Origin: JAGXTF01 sp044224315
GTDB taxonomy: Bacteria; Bacteroidota; Bacteroidia; NS11-12g; UBA955
NCBI GenBank assembly: GCA_044224315.1
Contig: JBGAKR010000001.1
Coordinates: forward strand, 620,001-684,000
Direction: 5' to 3'
Length of the DNA: 64,000 bases
The notes under the pieces are model-generated. The model did not search any database. It saw only the letters and a program-made list of their open reading frames with translations, and was not told the origin of the DNA. Each line of letters opens with the position of its first letter. Position 1 is the stretch's first letter. The translations under genes and the position numbers were made by a program. Shown in pieces: positions 1 to 8,871 of the stretch.

Positions 1-1242
1 ATAAAAATCGACCATCGATATTTTCATCCCGATCCTATTAATTTTGGAACTTGGGATCAAACCGATTACTGGCGAGATAATAACCGAAATTTTGGCCAAA
101 AAAATACCGAACCCCTAACCAAATGGGATTGGAATAAAGCGGATGATAATTTAACCAAACCTCAAACCATTTTTGGGGGAGCACCCTATGGAGGAAGCGG
201 CAACGGAACTCCTTGGGTGCAATTGGGCGGCGGCGGACCCAATGCCCTTTATTATACACAAGACTCTGGCATTTACACTTTCCGCAGTATCAGCGGTGAC
301 AGCACCGGCTGCATAGATACCTTTACTGGCAGGGTGTTTATTAGCAAACTCGAAACGCATTTTAATACGTTTATTAGTACCCCTTCCTGCAATTCTATTG
401 TAGAATTTTATGACAGTACCTTGCTATTTGATCCGGCAAAACGTGTTCTGAAAAATGCCGATGGAAGCCCTGCCAGTGGTGATTATATTAAATCATGGTA
501 TATAGATTGGGGGGATGGCAAAAACAATTTATATAGCAGGGCTGCAGAAACCGAACCTGGTTTGCCTCCACGCATAACCCACAAGTACACACACAATGGG
601 TGGTATCAAATCAAGTACGCCGTAAATACCAAAAAGGGTTGCACAGATACAGTTGCAAAATGGGTAAAAATACCCGGACCACGTCCTAAATTTAAATTCC
701 AGAAAAACGCAGGATTTGATATTTATATTAATCAATTTGATAGCGTGGAATTTGTAAATACCACCGATTCATTTGGTTCCAAAGCTGCTTTTACCTGGTT
801 TTTTGGTGATGGTAGTTTTAAGAAAACAAACAATTCCATCGTAAAACATGCCTATGCTTTAACCGGCGACTACTATGTTTTTTTACAACAATTTGATTCG
901 CTTAACTATGGAATAATTCATAAATATTGTGATGCTATTTATCCCGATACATTTTCTATGCAACCTATGATTGTGCATGTTTCCACTACAAATCATAGCA
1001 TTCAAAATACAAAAGAAAATGGCATAACTATATACCCTAATCCCGGTGTAGGAATCTTTCAGTTAAAGGGTTCAGATCTTGAAAAAATTAAAGTATATAG
1101 TTTAACAGGTACAGAAATCGGGACCTATCAAAAACGCAATAACAGATTTGACCTAAGCCAACTACCTGCTGGAACTTACATCCTAAAAGGTAACGAAACA
1201 AATGGGACTAATTGGCAATTGCGAATGGTATTAATTAAATAA
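1..1242 (+). CDS. PKD-domain protein with T9SS type A sorting domain (3' part)
   Basis: The frame is open from base 1, so the 5' part lies outside the window; the GTG at 217 is only an internal codon. At least two PKD-like modules are visible (WGDG followed by a Y-x-H-N-G-W-Y strand and a GCTDT end; then FFGDG with H-A-Y-x-x-x-G-D-Y). The last ~75 residues form a Por secretion system C-terminal domain: IYPNPGVGIF, VYSLTG, LSQLPAGTYIL and a basic end. By family knowledge such proteins are exported by type IX secretion and anchored to or released from the cell surface. The ligand or role is unknown. It converges on the LysR gene with a 20-base gap. Confidence 0.85.
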   Translation: MKIDHRYFHPDPINFGTWDQTDYWRDNNRNFGQKNTEPLTKWDWNKADDNLTKPQTIFGGAPYGGSGNGTPWVQLGGGGPNALYYTQDSGIYTFRSISGDSTGCIDTFTGRVFISKLETHFNTFISTPSCNSIVEFYDSTLLFDPAKRVLKNADGSPASGDYIKSWYIDWGDGKNNLYSRAAETEPGLPPRITHKYTHNGWYQIKYAVNTKKGCTDTVAKWVKIPGPRPKFKFQKNAGFDIYINQFDSVEFVNTTDSFGSKAAFTWFFGDGSFKKTNNSIVKHAYALTGDYYVFLQQFDSLNYGIIHKYCDAIYPDTFSMQPMIVHVSTTNHSIQNTKENGITIYPNPGVGIFQLKGSDLEKIKVYSLTGTEIGTYQKRNNRFDLSQLPAGTYILKGNETNGTNWQLRMVLIK

Positions 1243-1262
1243 AATGATTTAAATGGTGCGGA

Positions 1263-2186
1263 TTAATATTCTTCGTACCATTTAAATTGTTTTTGTACAA
1301 TGTTTTTTTTCTCTTTTTGCAAATAATTCAAAAACGCTTTTCCCACAGGAGAATGGTTTTTGCCATGCAGCCATATCAGGCTCCAGGTGGTTTTAATGGG
1401 TAAGCCCTTTACCGGAATAATTTGCAACTCGTGGTTGTGCAATTCGTTTTTAATTCCAATTAAAGGCATAATCGAATAGCCCAAACCTGCCAATAAAGCT
1501 TGTTTTACCGCTTCATTTGAGGTGAGTTCGATTTTCTTATTCACCGAAATCTGATGCTTTTCTAAAAAATTTTCCATGGTTTGCCGGGTTCCGGAGCCCT
1601 TTTCACGAAAAATAATGGGCAAATCACGAAAGATTTCTTTGGCATGCAAAGCCTTCTTGATTTTATATTTAGATGGGCCCACAAAAAATAATTTATTCTG
1701 CAATAAATCCAATTTTTCAATATTCATTTTATTGGGCAAAATTGATACCAAGGCAAAATCTACCTCATTTTCTGCCAGGCTTTCAATTACCATATTCTTA
1801 TTGGTAACATCCATTTGCAATTCTATCCCTGCATTTTTGTTTATAAAATCCGACAAAAAATAAGGCATTACATATTTACCCGTAGATACTACCGAAAGCT
1901 TCAGGCGGCCTGCCAGTTGCCCTTTATAAGCCATGGTTTTATAATTGATGGCGTTTACCTGATTGATAATTTGCTCGGCTGCTTCTGCAATTTCATACCC
2001 GAAATCGGTAATATAAATCTGTCTTCCCACAACTTCCGTAAGGGGAATATCGAACTGGTCCTGAAAATTTTTGAGCTGAATGGATACCGCAGGCTGGGTT
2101 AAGTGCAACTCTTCCGAAGCCTTGGTAACACTCTGAGTTTTCACTATTTTCAGAAATATCTGCAGTTGATTGAGGGTGTAGTTCAT
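1263..2186 (-). CDS. LysR-family transcriptional regulator
   Basis: 307 aa, the usual length for the family. Residues 1-60 are a winged helix-turn-helix (LNQLQIFLKIVKTQSVTKAS, then LTQPAVSIQLKNFQ). Residues ~90-290 are the periplasmic-binding-like effector domain. Overall it resembles the CbbR/CysB-like branch more than amino-acid regulators. It is transcribed away from the bicarbonate-transporter gene at 2294 with a 107-base shared intergenic region, the classic arrangement in which a LysR protein controls its divergent neighbour. That it senses a carbon-status metabolite is inference. Confidence 0.9.
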   Translation of the reverse strand: MNYTLNQLQIFLKIVKTQSVTKASEELHLTQPAVSIQLKNFQDQFDIPLTEVVGRQIYITDFGYEIAEAAEQIINQVNAINYKTMAYKGQLAGRLKLSVVSTGKYVMPYFLSDFINKNAGIELQMDVTNKNMVIESLAENEVDFALVSILPNKMNIEKLDLLQNKLFFVGPSKYKIKKALHAKEIFRDLPIIFREKGSGTRQTMENFLEKHQISVNKKIELTSNEAVKQALLAGLGYSIMPLIGIKNELHNHELQIIPVKGLPIKTTWSLIWLHGKNHSPVGKAFLNYLQKEKKNIVQKQFKWYEEY

Positions 2187-2210
2187 AAATTATTTTTATG
2201 GTTTACATTA

Positions 2211-2218
2211 CAAAGATA
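2211..2218 (-). promoter_or_regulatory. -7 box for the LysR gene
   Basis: On the minus strand the bases read TATCTTTG, a perfect match to the Bacteroidota TAnnTTTG element, 25 bases before the ATG at 2186. A clear TTG at the -33 distance is not visible. The nearby palindrome ATAAAAACTTAT (about 2220-2231) could be part of a LysR binding site, but this is weak. Confidence 0.5.
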
Positions 2219-2293
2219 AATAAAAACTTATAATCTAAAGCCCCCAAATTTGCAGCCGCAAACGGCTCTGGTAAGCCTGTTTAATACAAAACC

Positions 2294-3259
2294 ATGAATT
2301 TCAACCTGCTACTCGACAATCTCACTAACCCTGCCCTGCTTTTCTTTGTGCTGGGCATTATTGCCGTTTCCTTAAAAAGCGATCTCGAAATTCCACCCAA
2401 TTCATCCAAATTTATTTCTTTGTATCTCCTGTTTTCCATTGGCTTCAAGGGCGGACAAGAGTTGTCGCACGAGCATTTTACAACCGAAATCGGAATATCC
2501 ATGCTATTTGGAATAGCCATAAGTGTTTTAATTCCGGTTTACACATTTTTTATACTTCGTACCCGGCTAAATGTATTTGATGCCGGCGCCATAGCTGCTG
2601 CATATGGCTCGGTAAGTGCGGTTACCTTTGTTACGGCTACCGCTTTTTTGGAAAGCCAGCAACTGCACTTACATGGGCAGATGGTGGCCATTATGGCTTT
2701 GATGGAATCGCCCGCCATTATTATCGGATTGGTTTTAATTTCTGCCTTTAACCGCGAGCAGGATTTAGCCAAATTCAAAATTTCGGAAGTTATCAAACAC
2801 TCACTTACCAATGGCAGTGTATTGCTCATCATGGGCAGCCTCATCATTGGATACCTTGCCAGCGCCAAGCATGCCGAGGGCATAAAACCCTTTACAAATG
2901 ATATATTCAAAGGGTTTCTGGCTATTTTTCTATTGGATATGGGCATCTCTACCGGCCGTAAGCTTAAATCTTTCTTTTCATTCGGCATTTTCCCCTTTGC
3001 CTTTGCGGTGCTCATACCTCTTTTCAATGGATGCCTTATAGCCGTAATCAGCTCGCTGTTTATGACCGACATTTCCAACCGATTTATCTTTGCTGTGCTG
3101 GCAGCCAGCGCCTCGTACATTGCGGTACCCGCTACCATGAAAATGACCGTTCCCCAGGCCAATCCCGGACTATACCTGCCCATGGCCCTGGCCGTAACCT
3201 TTCCGGTAAACATTACCCTGGGATTGCCCCTGTACTATTTGATTTTGCAGAATTTGTAG
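2294..3259 (+). CDS. sbtA: SbtA-like sodium-dependent bicarbonate transporter
   Basis: 321 aa polytopic membrane protein with about ten hydrophobic segments. The N-terminus (NPALLFFVLGIIAVSLKSDL, then IPPNSSKF, LYLLFSIGFKGG) is the signature start of the SbtA/DUF897 family, known in cyanobacteria as a high-affinity Na+/HCO3- symporter of the plasma membrane. The end (YIAVPATMKMTVPQANPGLY) also fits that family. No SbtB-like PII regulator is adjacent; the divergent LysR gene is the likely controller. In a heterotroph it may feed carboxylases or pH balance; substrate is inferred from family. Confidence 0.85.
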   Translation: MNFNLLLDNLTNPALLFFVLGIIAVSLKSDLEIPPNSSKFISLYLLFSIGFKGGQELSHEHFTTEIGISMLFGIAISVLIPVYTFFILRTRLNVFDAGAIAAAYGSVSAVTFVTATAFLESQQLHLHGQMVAIMALMESPAIIIGLVLISAFNREQDLAKFKISEVIKHSLTNGSVLLIMGSLIIGYLASAKHAEGIKPFTNDIFKGFLAIFLLDMGISTGRKLKSFFSFGIFPFAFAVLIPLFNGCLIAVISSLFMTDISNRFIFAVLAASASYIAVPATMKMTVPQANPGLYLPMALAVTFPVNITLGLPLYYLILQNL

Positions 3260-3264
3260 GGAGG

Positions 3265-4728
3265 TTAAATCCTTTGATTTTTGCGAAATGCTTTTCTAAT
3301 ATGCCGTTTTTTTATCTTCAGATAATAGAGCTTCTCGCTTTTCTTGTAGCGTTTACGAATTTTTGATAAATTAATTTTTGCAACAATGGATGTTTTATCT
3401 AAAGAATCTTTGGTGAATGCAATGTAAGTAAAGGGCTTCGGATGTTTGAAGATATAAGTATTTTCGCCTAATTCCGATTTTTCAACTTGTAAAACTGTAT
3501 CTGTATCCGGGATAAAAAGCACGATGCCATATATTTCATATTTTTTAGGTACTTTTAATAGCAACATTCTTTTTTTATAAAAATATATTATTTTCTTATA
3601 TGCCGCAAGAGGAACCCGCATTAGCCACTTATATTTATTTCTTTCTATTTTCGATTTTATCGAATCGGCAGGCACTGTAAATTGATTAACCGTGCCCCTG
3701 TAGCAGTATCCAATATGTTTCTTGTCAATCCCTGAGTCGAAAACATATACGCTATTATAATTTAAAAAGTAATAAAACACACTGTCAAAACCATTGTTAT
3801 GATGGATGGTATCATCATAACAATTTTGTTCAATTGACTTAGAATAACTCCTTGAATTTGAACTCCGGATTAATTTAGGAAATTTAATTATACCATTTTT
3901 AGGCTTTGGACGGTCTAAATTGATTTTCTCATTTCCACAGTTGCGAACGGTTATATAAATCATCTTTTCTACACTATCATATCGCAAGTATGCATTGTCG
4001 GCAGGATACCAAGCCCTATCAAATGTCCATAGTTTAAACCTGCAATCAAACATCCAGGGTGAAAAAGTAATTACCATATCTTTACACTTTGCAATATCCC
4101 CTTGTTCGCAAGATGCATTAAACTTGAACATTCCGATTGTTTCCAATTCAAAACCATCCTCTGTAAACATAGGTATTCCAGCTCTTTCAGCCTCATCATT
4201 TGTATAAATTTCTGTGATTTGCGGAGTACTTGCACAAACACCACAAGGTTCGAAGTAGGATTTATCGAGTTCAAATTGGGCTCCGCCATTTCCAGTGATT
4301 GTGATTCTTCCGTTTTTTATAGGCCAGTACAATATATCTACCCGCCTGTTTTTAGCGCGGCCATATTCGGTGCCATTGCTGTTTAGCGGCGATTTCTCAC
4401 CCCATATTTTGGTTTTGATGTCAAAAATTCCGGGCTTTAAATTCAATATAGCTGATGTAACAGCCTGCAGCCTTTGTCCTGCCAAATTATAGTTGTAGGC
4501 TTCAGATGCTATGCTGTCTGTATGCGCATGAACTTCGATGTATAGGGAATCCTTTGAATGTGCAAGAACCGCAATTAAACTATCCAGTTTTTTTGTTTCA
4601 CCAGGGTTCAGTGAATACTTATCTACCTCAAAATAAATGGAAGTTCTTCTATCACAAACCTGTGCCTTTAAAATAAAACAGTATAAAATTAAGAGTAAAG
4701 CAGCAACGATGCGTTTCTTAAATAATTT
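3265..4728 (-). CDS. OmpA-like domain protein, start codon unclear
   Basis: The first ATG/GTG/TTG in frame is the TTG at 4485, but clear protein sequence continues upstream to a stop at 4729-4731. The upstream part encodes a signal peptide (KKRIVAALLLILYCFILKAQ) and the first half of an OmpA C-terminal fold: IYFEVDKYSLNPGETKKL, then EVHAHTD; downstream follow YNLAGQRLQAV and GRAKNRRVDIL. This peptidoglycan-binding-type domain is thus N-terminal, followed by ~350 residues I do not recognise and a very basic C-terminus. No canonical start exists between the stop and the signal peptide, so an ATC/TTA start, a base error or a damaged start are all possible. Coordinates give the whole open frame. 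Confidence 0.7.
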   Translation of the reverse strand, partial: KLFKKRIVAALLLILYCFILKAQVCDRRTSIYFEVDKYSLNPGETKKLDSLIAVLAHSKDSLYIEVHAHTDSIASEAYNYNLAGQRLQAVTSAILNLKPGIFDIKTKIWGEKSPLNSNGTEYGRAKNRRVDILYWPIKNGRITITGNGGAQFELDKSYFEPCGVCASTPQITEIYTNDEAERAGIPMFTEDGFELETIGMFKFNASCEQGDIAKCKDMVITFSPWMFDCRFKLWTFDRAWYPADNAYLRYDSVEKMIYITVRNCGNEKINLDRPKPKNGIIKFPKLIRSSNSRSYSKSIEQNCYDDTIHHNNGFDSVFYYFLNYNSVYVFDSGIDKKHIGYCYRGTVNQFTVPADSIKSKIERNKYKWLMRVPLAAYKKIIYFYKKRMLLLKVPKKYEIYGIVLFIPDTDTVLQVEKSELGENTYIFKHPKPFTYIAFTKDSLDKTSIVAKINLSKIRKRYKKSEKLYYLKIKKRHIRKAFRKNQRI

Positions 4729-4862
4729 TTACTATAGGCTAAACGACAAAAGTAATAAAGTGTTTCAAATTAGGTTGCAACATAAGTTCATTTTCGTAAT
4801 ATTAAGATAGGCAACAAAAATCATCTAGTTAGTTTTAAAACTAATTGTTAAAGCCTTAAACA

Positions 4863-4893
4863 AAAAAAAGCCCTTGATATTTCAAGGGCTTTT
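4863..4893 (-). terminator. Terminator after tRNA-Asp
   Basis: On the minus strand an AAGCCCTTGA/TCAAGGGCTT stem is followed by eight T, directly after the tRNA 3' end. It is a strong intrinsic terminator. Confidence 0.85.
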
Positions 4894-4894
4894 G

Positions 4895-4968
4895 CGGACC
4901 GGACGGGACTCGAACCCGCGACCTCCGCCGTGACAGGGCGGCATTCTAACCAGCTGAACTACCGATCC
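4895..4968 (-). tRNA. tRNA-Asp (GTC)
   Basis: 74 nt cloverleaf on the minus strand. The acceptor GGATCGG pairs with CCGGTCC (one T-G pair), the D-loop holds AGCTGGTTAGA, the anticodon loop is CTGTCAC with anticodon GTC, and the T arm contains GGTTCGAGTCC. The discriminator is G, as expected for bacterial tRNA-Asp. The CCA end is not encoded (CA then AAA), so it must be added by nucleotidyltransferase. Confidence 0.97.
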
Positions 4969-5276
4969 GTGTTTCTAGAACCTTGCGGTTCTGTCAAACG
5001 GACTGCAAAAATAAGTCCTTTTCTTTTTTTTGCAAAGAAAAATTTAATCTTTGGATAAAATAATGCAACAGCCCTTTCCCAGAGAGGGTTCTATGGAATT
5101 GCATAAATGAGATCCAACATGCCTCATATACTTTCCCGTTTCCCCTTCAAATGCCGCGTCAGACTTGCTTACTAATCCAATTAATTCGTTCTCCCGTGTA
5201 AAAATGCCCTGCCGCTGAAACTCCTGAGTTTTTCTAATAAATTGGCCTTATTCGTCCCAATCTGCTATATTGCAAC

Positions 5277-6602
5277 ATGTTACGACTTGCACTACTCACT
5301 TTCTTCCTGCACTTTTCAACCCAGATTCTCGCCCAGAACACCGATTCTGTTCCGCTTTATGTGAACTTAAAACCCAATCTCACCGCGGTGAAAGATCAGG
5401 ACAACCGCAACCTTTGCTCCTATTTTGCAACGACTGCCATTTTAGAGGCCGAAATCAAAAGGGAATACGGCAAAGAGGTAAATCTATCAGAGCAATACAT
5501 GAATTACCTGGTCAAAATAAACCATATTGGGGATAATCCATTTTCTGAAGAATCTTCTTGCGCGCACAATCTGATGGCTGTGCAGCAGGGGGGGCTATTG
5601 TATGAATCTGACATGCCTTACTGCCTTACCTGGTTCAATGCAGGCTTTCCATGCGCCGCAGAAAAGCAAAATGATACCCATTCAAATCCCAATTGCTATT
5701 CACAAAATCCTCCATCCAAAGAAGCATTGGCCCGCACGTTCAATCCCGATTTTGATTTCCGGGCAAATTCCATGGTAGATCATTCTAAAATTATTAATCT
5801 AATTTCAAAATACAAGCGCCCATTGGTATTTGCTTTTCCTATTACGTATAATGCCCCTAATAACTGGACTGAATCTGGCAGGATATTCTATTCAGATGCG
5901 CTTGATTCATTGGATAAATCAAACGGCCAAACGCGCAGCTGGCATATTGCAGTAATTAGTGGCTATGATATAAAAAAACAAGTTCTATTGGTGAGAAACA
6001 GCTATGGTATTAGTTGGGGCGATTCGGGCTATGGGTATCTTTCTTTTCAGGATTTCGACAAGTACGGCAGCCACGATGTTTTATATTGCAAATTAAAAAA
6101 TGATTCAGTGCCTTTACCTGAAGAAAAAATGTTTCTAACCCCAAAAATTGAAAATTTTTCTTTAAAAAATAAAATAACAAAAACACACAATATTGAAATT
6201 ACTATGCAGGGTAAAATCAGCCAGTTTAACCTGCGCCCTGTAACTGTTCGCAGCTGTTTGATAGCACTTCCGAAAGGTACCAATCCAAACAAGCTCGATA
6301 CAATCCCCGCCGTATTAGAATTGGATTCTGCGGTACGCGAAACTTACCACGATGTTTCAGTGCGGGCTGTATATGCTTTCATTCCCGAACAAGAAAATAG
6401 CCAGCTTATATGGGACAAAAACAACCCTTTAAAACTGACGATTCCTGCCGGAATGGTTTCCTCTAAATCTGTGCAAAATGCTTTGAATAATTCAGAAGTA
6501 AATATTTATTTAATGACTTCGGTTTATGTGGTAGATGACAAAAATGGCAAAATTAAGTTGGTACGAAAATTTATTTTAATGGATAAAAAGAAATTGAAAT
6601 AA
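5277..6602 (+). CDS. Secreted papain-like (C1) cysteine peptidase
   Basis: 441 aa. Residues 1-20 are a signal peptide ending LAQ. The papain-family catalytic set is visible: oxyanion Gln and nucleophile Cys in KDQDNRNLCSYFA, His in SWHIAVISGYD, and Asn in VRNSYGISWGDSGYG, covering residues ~30-275. The last ~165 residues form an additional beta-rich domain of unknown role. Because the protein lacks a T9SS sorting domain it probably acts in the periplasm or is released by another route. The ATG at 5277 gives a complete signal peptide. It stands alone between tRNA-Asp and the convergent nhaA. Confidence 0.88.
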   Translation: MLRLALLTFFLHFSTQILAQNTDSVPLYVNLKPNLTAVKDQDNRNLCSYFATTAILEAEIKREYGKEVNLSEQYMNYLVKINHIGDNPFSEESSCAHNLMAVQQGGLLYESDMPYCLTWFNAGFPCAAEKQNDTHSNPNCYSQNPPSKEALARTFNPDFDFRANSMVDHSKIINLISKYKRPLVFAFPITYNAPNNWTESGRIFYSDALDSLDKSNGQTRSWHIAVISGYDIKKQVLLVRNSYGISWGDSGYGYLSFQDFDKYGSHDVLYCKLKNDSVPLPEEKMFLTPKIENFSLKNKITKTHNIEITMQGKISQFNLRPVTVRSCLIALPKGTNPNKLDTIPAVLELDSAVRETYHDVSVRAVYAFIPEQENSQLIWDKNNPLKLTIPAGMVSSKSVQNALNNSEVNIYLMTSVYVVDDKNGKIKLVRKFILMDKKKLK

Positions 6603-6607
6603 TTTAA

Positions 6608-7804
6608 TTATTCCTTCATATTTTTTGAACTCATCAACCGCAAAAACACTAAACCCAAAACAGCCGCAAATACACTGCTGAGGAGTACTGCCAGCTTGGC
6701 TATGTCTATTAATTTTGGGTCGGTAAAGGCCAGGTTGCTTACAAAAATAGCCATGGTAAAACCAATACCGCCCAGCATACCAGCGCCCAGCAGCATTTTA
6801 CCATTACTCCCCTCGGGCATGGCTCCAATTTTAAATTTAATGGCCAACATCGATGCCAGGTAAATACCCAGGGGTTTACCAATTACCAAACCTGCAAAAA
6901 TGCCCAAACCTACAGGTCCGGCTAGATTTTCGAATGCCCCAGGGGCTATATACAATGCCGTATTGGCCAGGGCAAACACTGGAATAACGATATAGTTTAC
7001 CGGCATTTGCAAACCATGTTCCAGCCTGTGCGAGGGAGATTTTTTTACCCCGGAATGGAAGGGTATGGCAAAGGCAAGCAAAACCCCGGCAAGGGTGGCA
7101 TGAATACCCGAGTGCAGCATTAAAAACCACAACAACAGCCCAAGTGGTAAATAAATCCATAAGGATAGTACCCGCATTTTTTTCAAAATCACTAAAAAAC
7201 CAAAAACCCCCAATGCTCCAAGCAGATAGGCCCAGGTAACGCCCTGTCCGTAAAACACTGCAATTACCACAATGGCCCCTAAATCGTCCATAATGGCCAA
7301 TGCCACCAAAAACACTTTGAGTGCCGGTGGAATGCGATTGCCCAACAAACCAATAACGGCCAGTGCAAAGGCAATATCAGTGGCGGTAGGAATACCTACA
7401 CCCGAAATGGTTGATACGGATTGAAGGTTTACCAAAGAATACAATAAAGCCGGAGCCAACATGCCCCCAATGGCAGCAATGATTGGCATGGCAGCCTGCC
7501 TGCGGTCGCTGAGCTCGCCCACAATTAATTCCCTCTCAATTTCCAAACCCACCAATAAAAAAAATAGGGTCATCAAACCATCGTTGATCCAATCCGTAAG
7601 GCTGTGGTATAAATGAAAATTTGGATTTTGAACCCCAATATGTGTATGCCAGAAATTTAACCAGCCGGTGCTATAAGCAGAATTGGCCAAGGCCAATGAA
7701 ACCAGGGTACATAGCAACAAAATTCCCCCACCCGAACGGCTGATTGCATAAAACTTTCTGAATAAATCTGATAGCTTAAACCTTTCTGTTTTTGGAGCTG
7801 ACAT
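6608..7804 (-). CDS. nhaA: Na+/H+ antiporter NhaA
   Basis: 398 aa, close to the E. coli length (388). Family motifs are present: NDGLMTLFFLLVGLEIERE, GVGIPTATDIAFALAVIGLL, and the ion-binding aspartate pair in AIMDDLGAIVVIAVFYG. It exchanges Na+ for protons across the inner membrane for sodium and pH homeostasis. It is divergent from ribD with a short shared upstream region. The ATG at 7804 (MSAPKTERFKLSDLF) is well placed before the first amphipathic helix. Confidence 0.96.
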   Translation of the reverse strand: MSAPKTERFKLSDLFRKFYAISRSGGGILLLCTLVSLALANSAYSTGWLNFWHTHIGVQNPNFHLYHSLTDWINDGLMTLFFLLVGLEIERELIVGELSDRRQAAMPIIAAIGGMLAPALLYSLVNLQSVSTISGVGIPTATDIAFALAVIGLLGNRIPPALKVFLVALAIMDDLGAIVVIAVFYGQGVTWAYLLGALGVFGFLVILKKMRVLSLWIYLPLGLLLWFLMLHSGIHATLAGVLLAFAIPFHSGVKKSPSHRLEHGLQMPVNYIVIPVFALANTALYIAPGAFENLAGPVGLGIFAGLVIGKPLGIYLASMLAIKFKIGAMPEGSNGKMLLGAGMLGGIGFTMAIFVSNLAFTDPKLIDIAKLAVLLSSVFAAVLGLVFLRLMSSKNMKE

Positions 7805-7836
7805 GGCTGAATGGACAAAAATACAACCTTATCGAA

Positions 7837-7845
7837 TATCTTCGC
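7837..7845 (+). promoter_or_regulatory. -7 box for ribD
   Basis: TATCTTCGC, the TAnnTTCGC variant that recurs ahead of several genes here (gcvP, the glycosyltransferase at 18160, maf). The expected transcription start lies near 7852, shortly before the ribD ATG at 7876. No TTG is seen at -33. Confidence 0.45.
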
Positions 7846-7875
7846 AGGCCCTTGGCCTCTGCACCTGAAATATAT

Positions 7876-8871
7876 ATGCACCGTTGCCTGGAACTGGCTG
7901 TTAGAGGCCAGGGACGGGTGGCACCCAATCCTTTGGTAGGCTGTGTATTGGTGCATAATAACGAAATCATATCGGAGGGATGGCACCAAAAATTTGGAGA
8001 AAACCATGCCGAAAGAAATGCCATTTTAGCCATTGAAAACGACCCGCGATTGGCCGAATGTACCCTGTATGTGAACCTTGAGCCATGCTCTCATCATGGC
8101 AAAACACCCCCTTGCGCAGATTTAATTGTCAGCAGTGGAATAAAAAAAGTGGTAGTAGGGAGCCCCGATCCGCACGAAAAAGTAAACGGCCAGGGCATTG
8201 CTAAATTAAGAGCCGCCGGGATTGAGGTAATTGAAAATATATTGCAAAAAGAATGCGATGTATTGAATCATAAATTTATTTATTTTCACCAAAATAAAAA
8301 ACCCTGGGTAATATTAAAATGGGCCGAATCTGCTGATGGATTTATGGCGCCCGAAAATAAAATACAAACCCAAATCAGCGGAGAATCGGCACGCGTTTTA
8401 TTGCATAAATGGCGCAGCGAAGAAATGGCCATTGCCGTGGGTGCCGGTACCGTGGAGTTCGACAAACCCAGGCTGGACGTGCGTTATTGGCAGGGTAAAA
8501 ATCCAATGCGATTTGTGCTGGACGGCAAATTGCGAAACCATTATCCTTACGACGACTCTCCAATTACCGTATTTAATTATTCTAAAAACGAGCAAAAAGA
8601 ATTAGCCCAATTTGTGCAGATACCTGAAAATGATTCCATCCCTTTTGTGCTCGATTATTTATTTACAAAAAATATTTTAAGCATAATGATAGAAGGTGGG
8701 GCCGAAACTTTGCAATCATTTATAGATAGCGATAATTTTAATGAAATTCGCATCATAAAAAGCAAAAATGTGCGATTAGAACATGGCCCAAAAGCCCCTG
8801 CAATCGATATTCCCATGGTACATTCCGAAGAACTCGAAAACGATATAATCTATTATTACCACAAAGTATGA
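7876..8871 (+). CDS. ribD: Bifunctional riboflavin deaminase/reductase RibD
   Basis: 331 aa from the ATG at 7876 (MHRCLELAVRGQG); upstream in-frame codons, including a TTG at 7852, are possible but overlap the promoter. The N-terminal deaminase carries the zinc motif HAERNAI and PCSHHGKTPPCADLI. The C-terminal half is the NADPH-dependent reductase (WVILKWAESADGFMA, GAGTVEFDKPRLDVR, MIEGGAETLQSF). It performs the second and third steps of riboflavin synthesis from GTP in the cytosol. Its stop overlaps the next start (ATGA), so it is co-transcribed with the two following genes. Confidence 0.96.
   Translation: MHRCLELAVRGQGRVAPNPLVGCVLVHNNEIISEGWHQKFGENHAERNAILAIENDPRLAECTLYVNLEPCSHHGKTPPCADLIVSSGIKKVVVGSPDPHEKVNGQGIAKLRAAGIEVIENILQKECDVLNHKFIYFHQNKKPWVILKWAESADGFMAPENKIQTQISGESARVLLHKWRSEEMAIAVGAGTVEFDKPRLDVRYWQGKNPMRFVLDGKLRNHYPYDDSPITVFNYSKNEQKELAQFVQIPENDSIPFVLDYLFTKNILSIMIEGGAETLQSFIDSDNFNEIRIIKSKNVRLEHGPKAPAIDIPMVHSEELENDIIYYYHKV

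Noticed and set aside
2539..3213. 224-codon minus-strand ORF inside sbtA
   Set aside because: Shadow frame of a gene with clear family match; no hydrophobic or domain pattern of its own.
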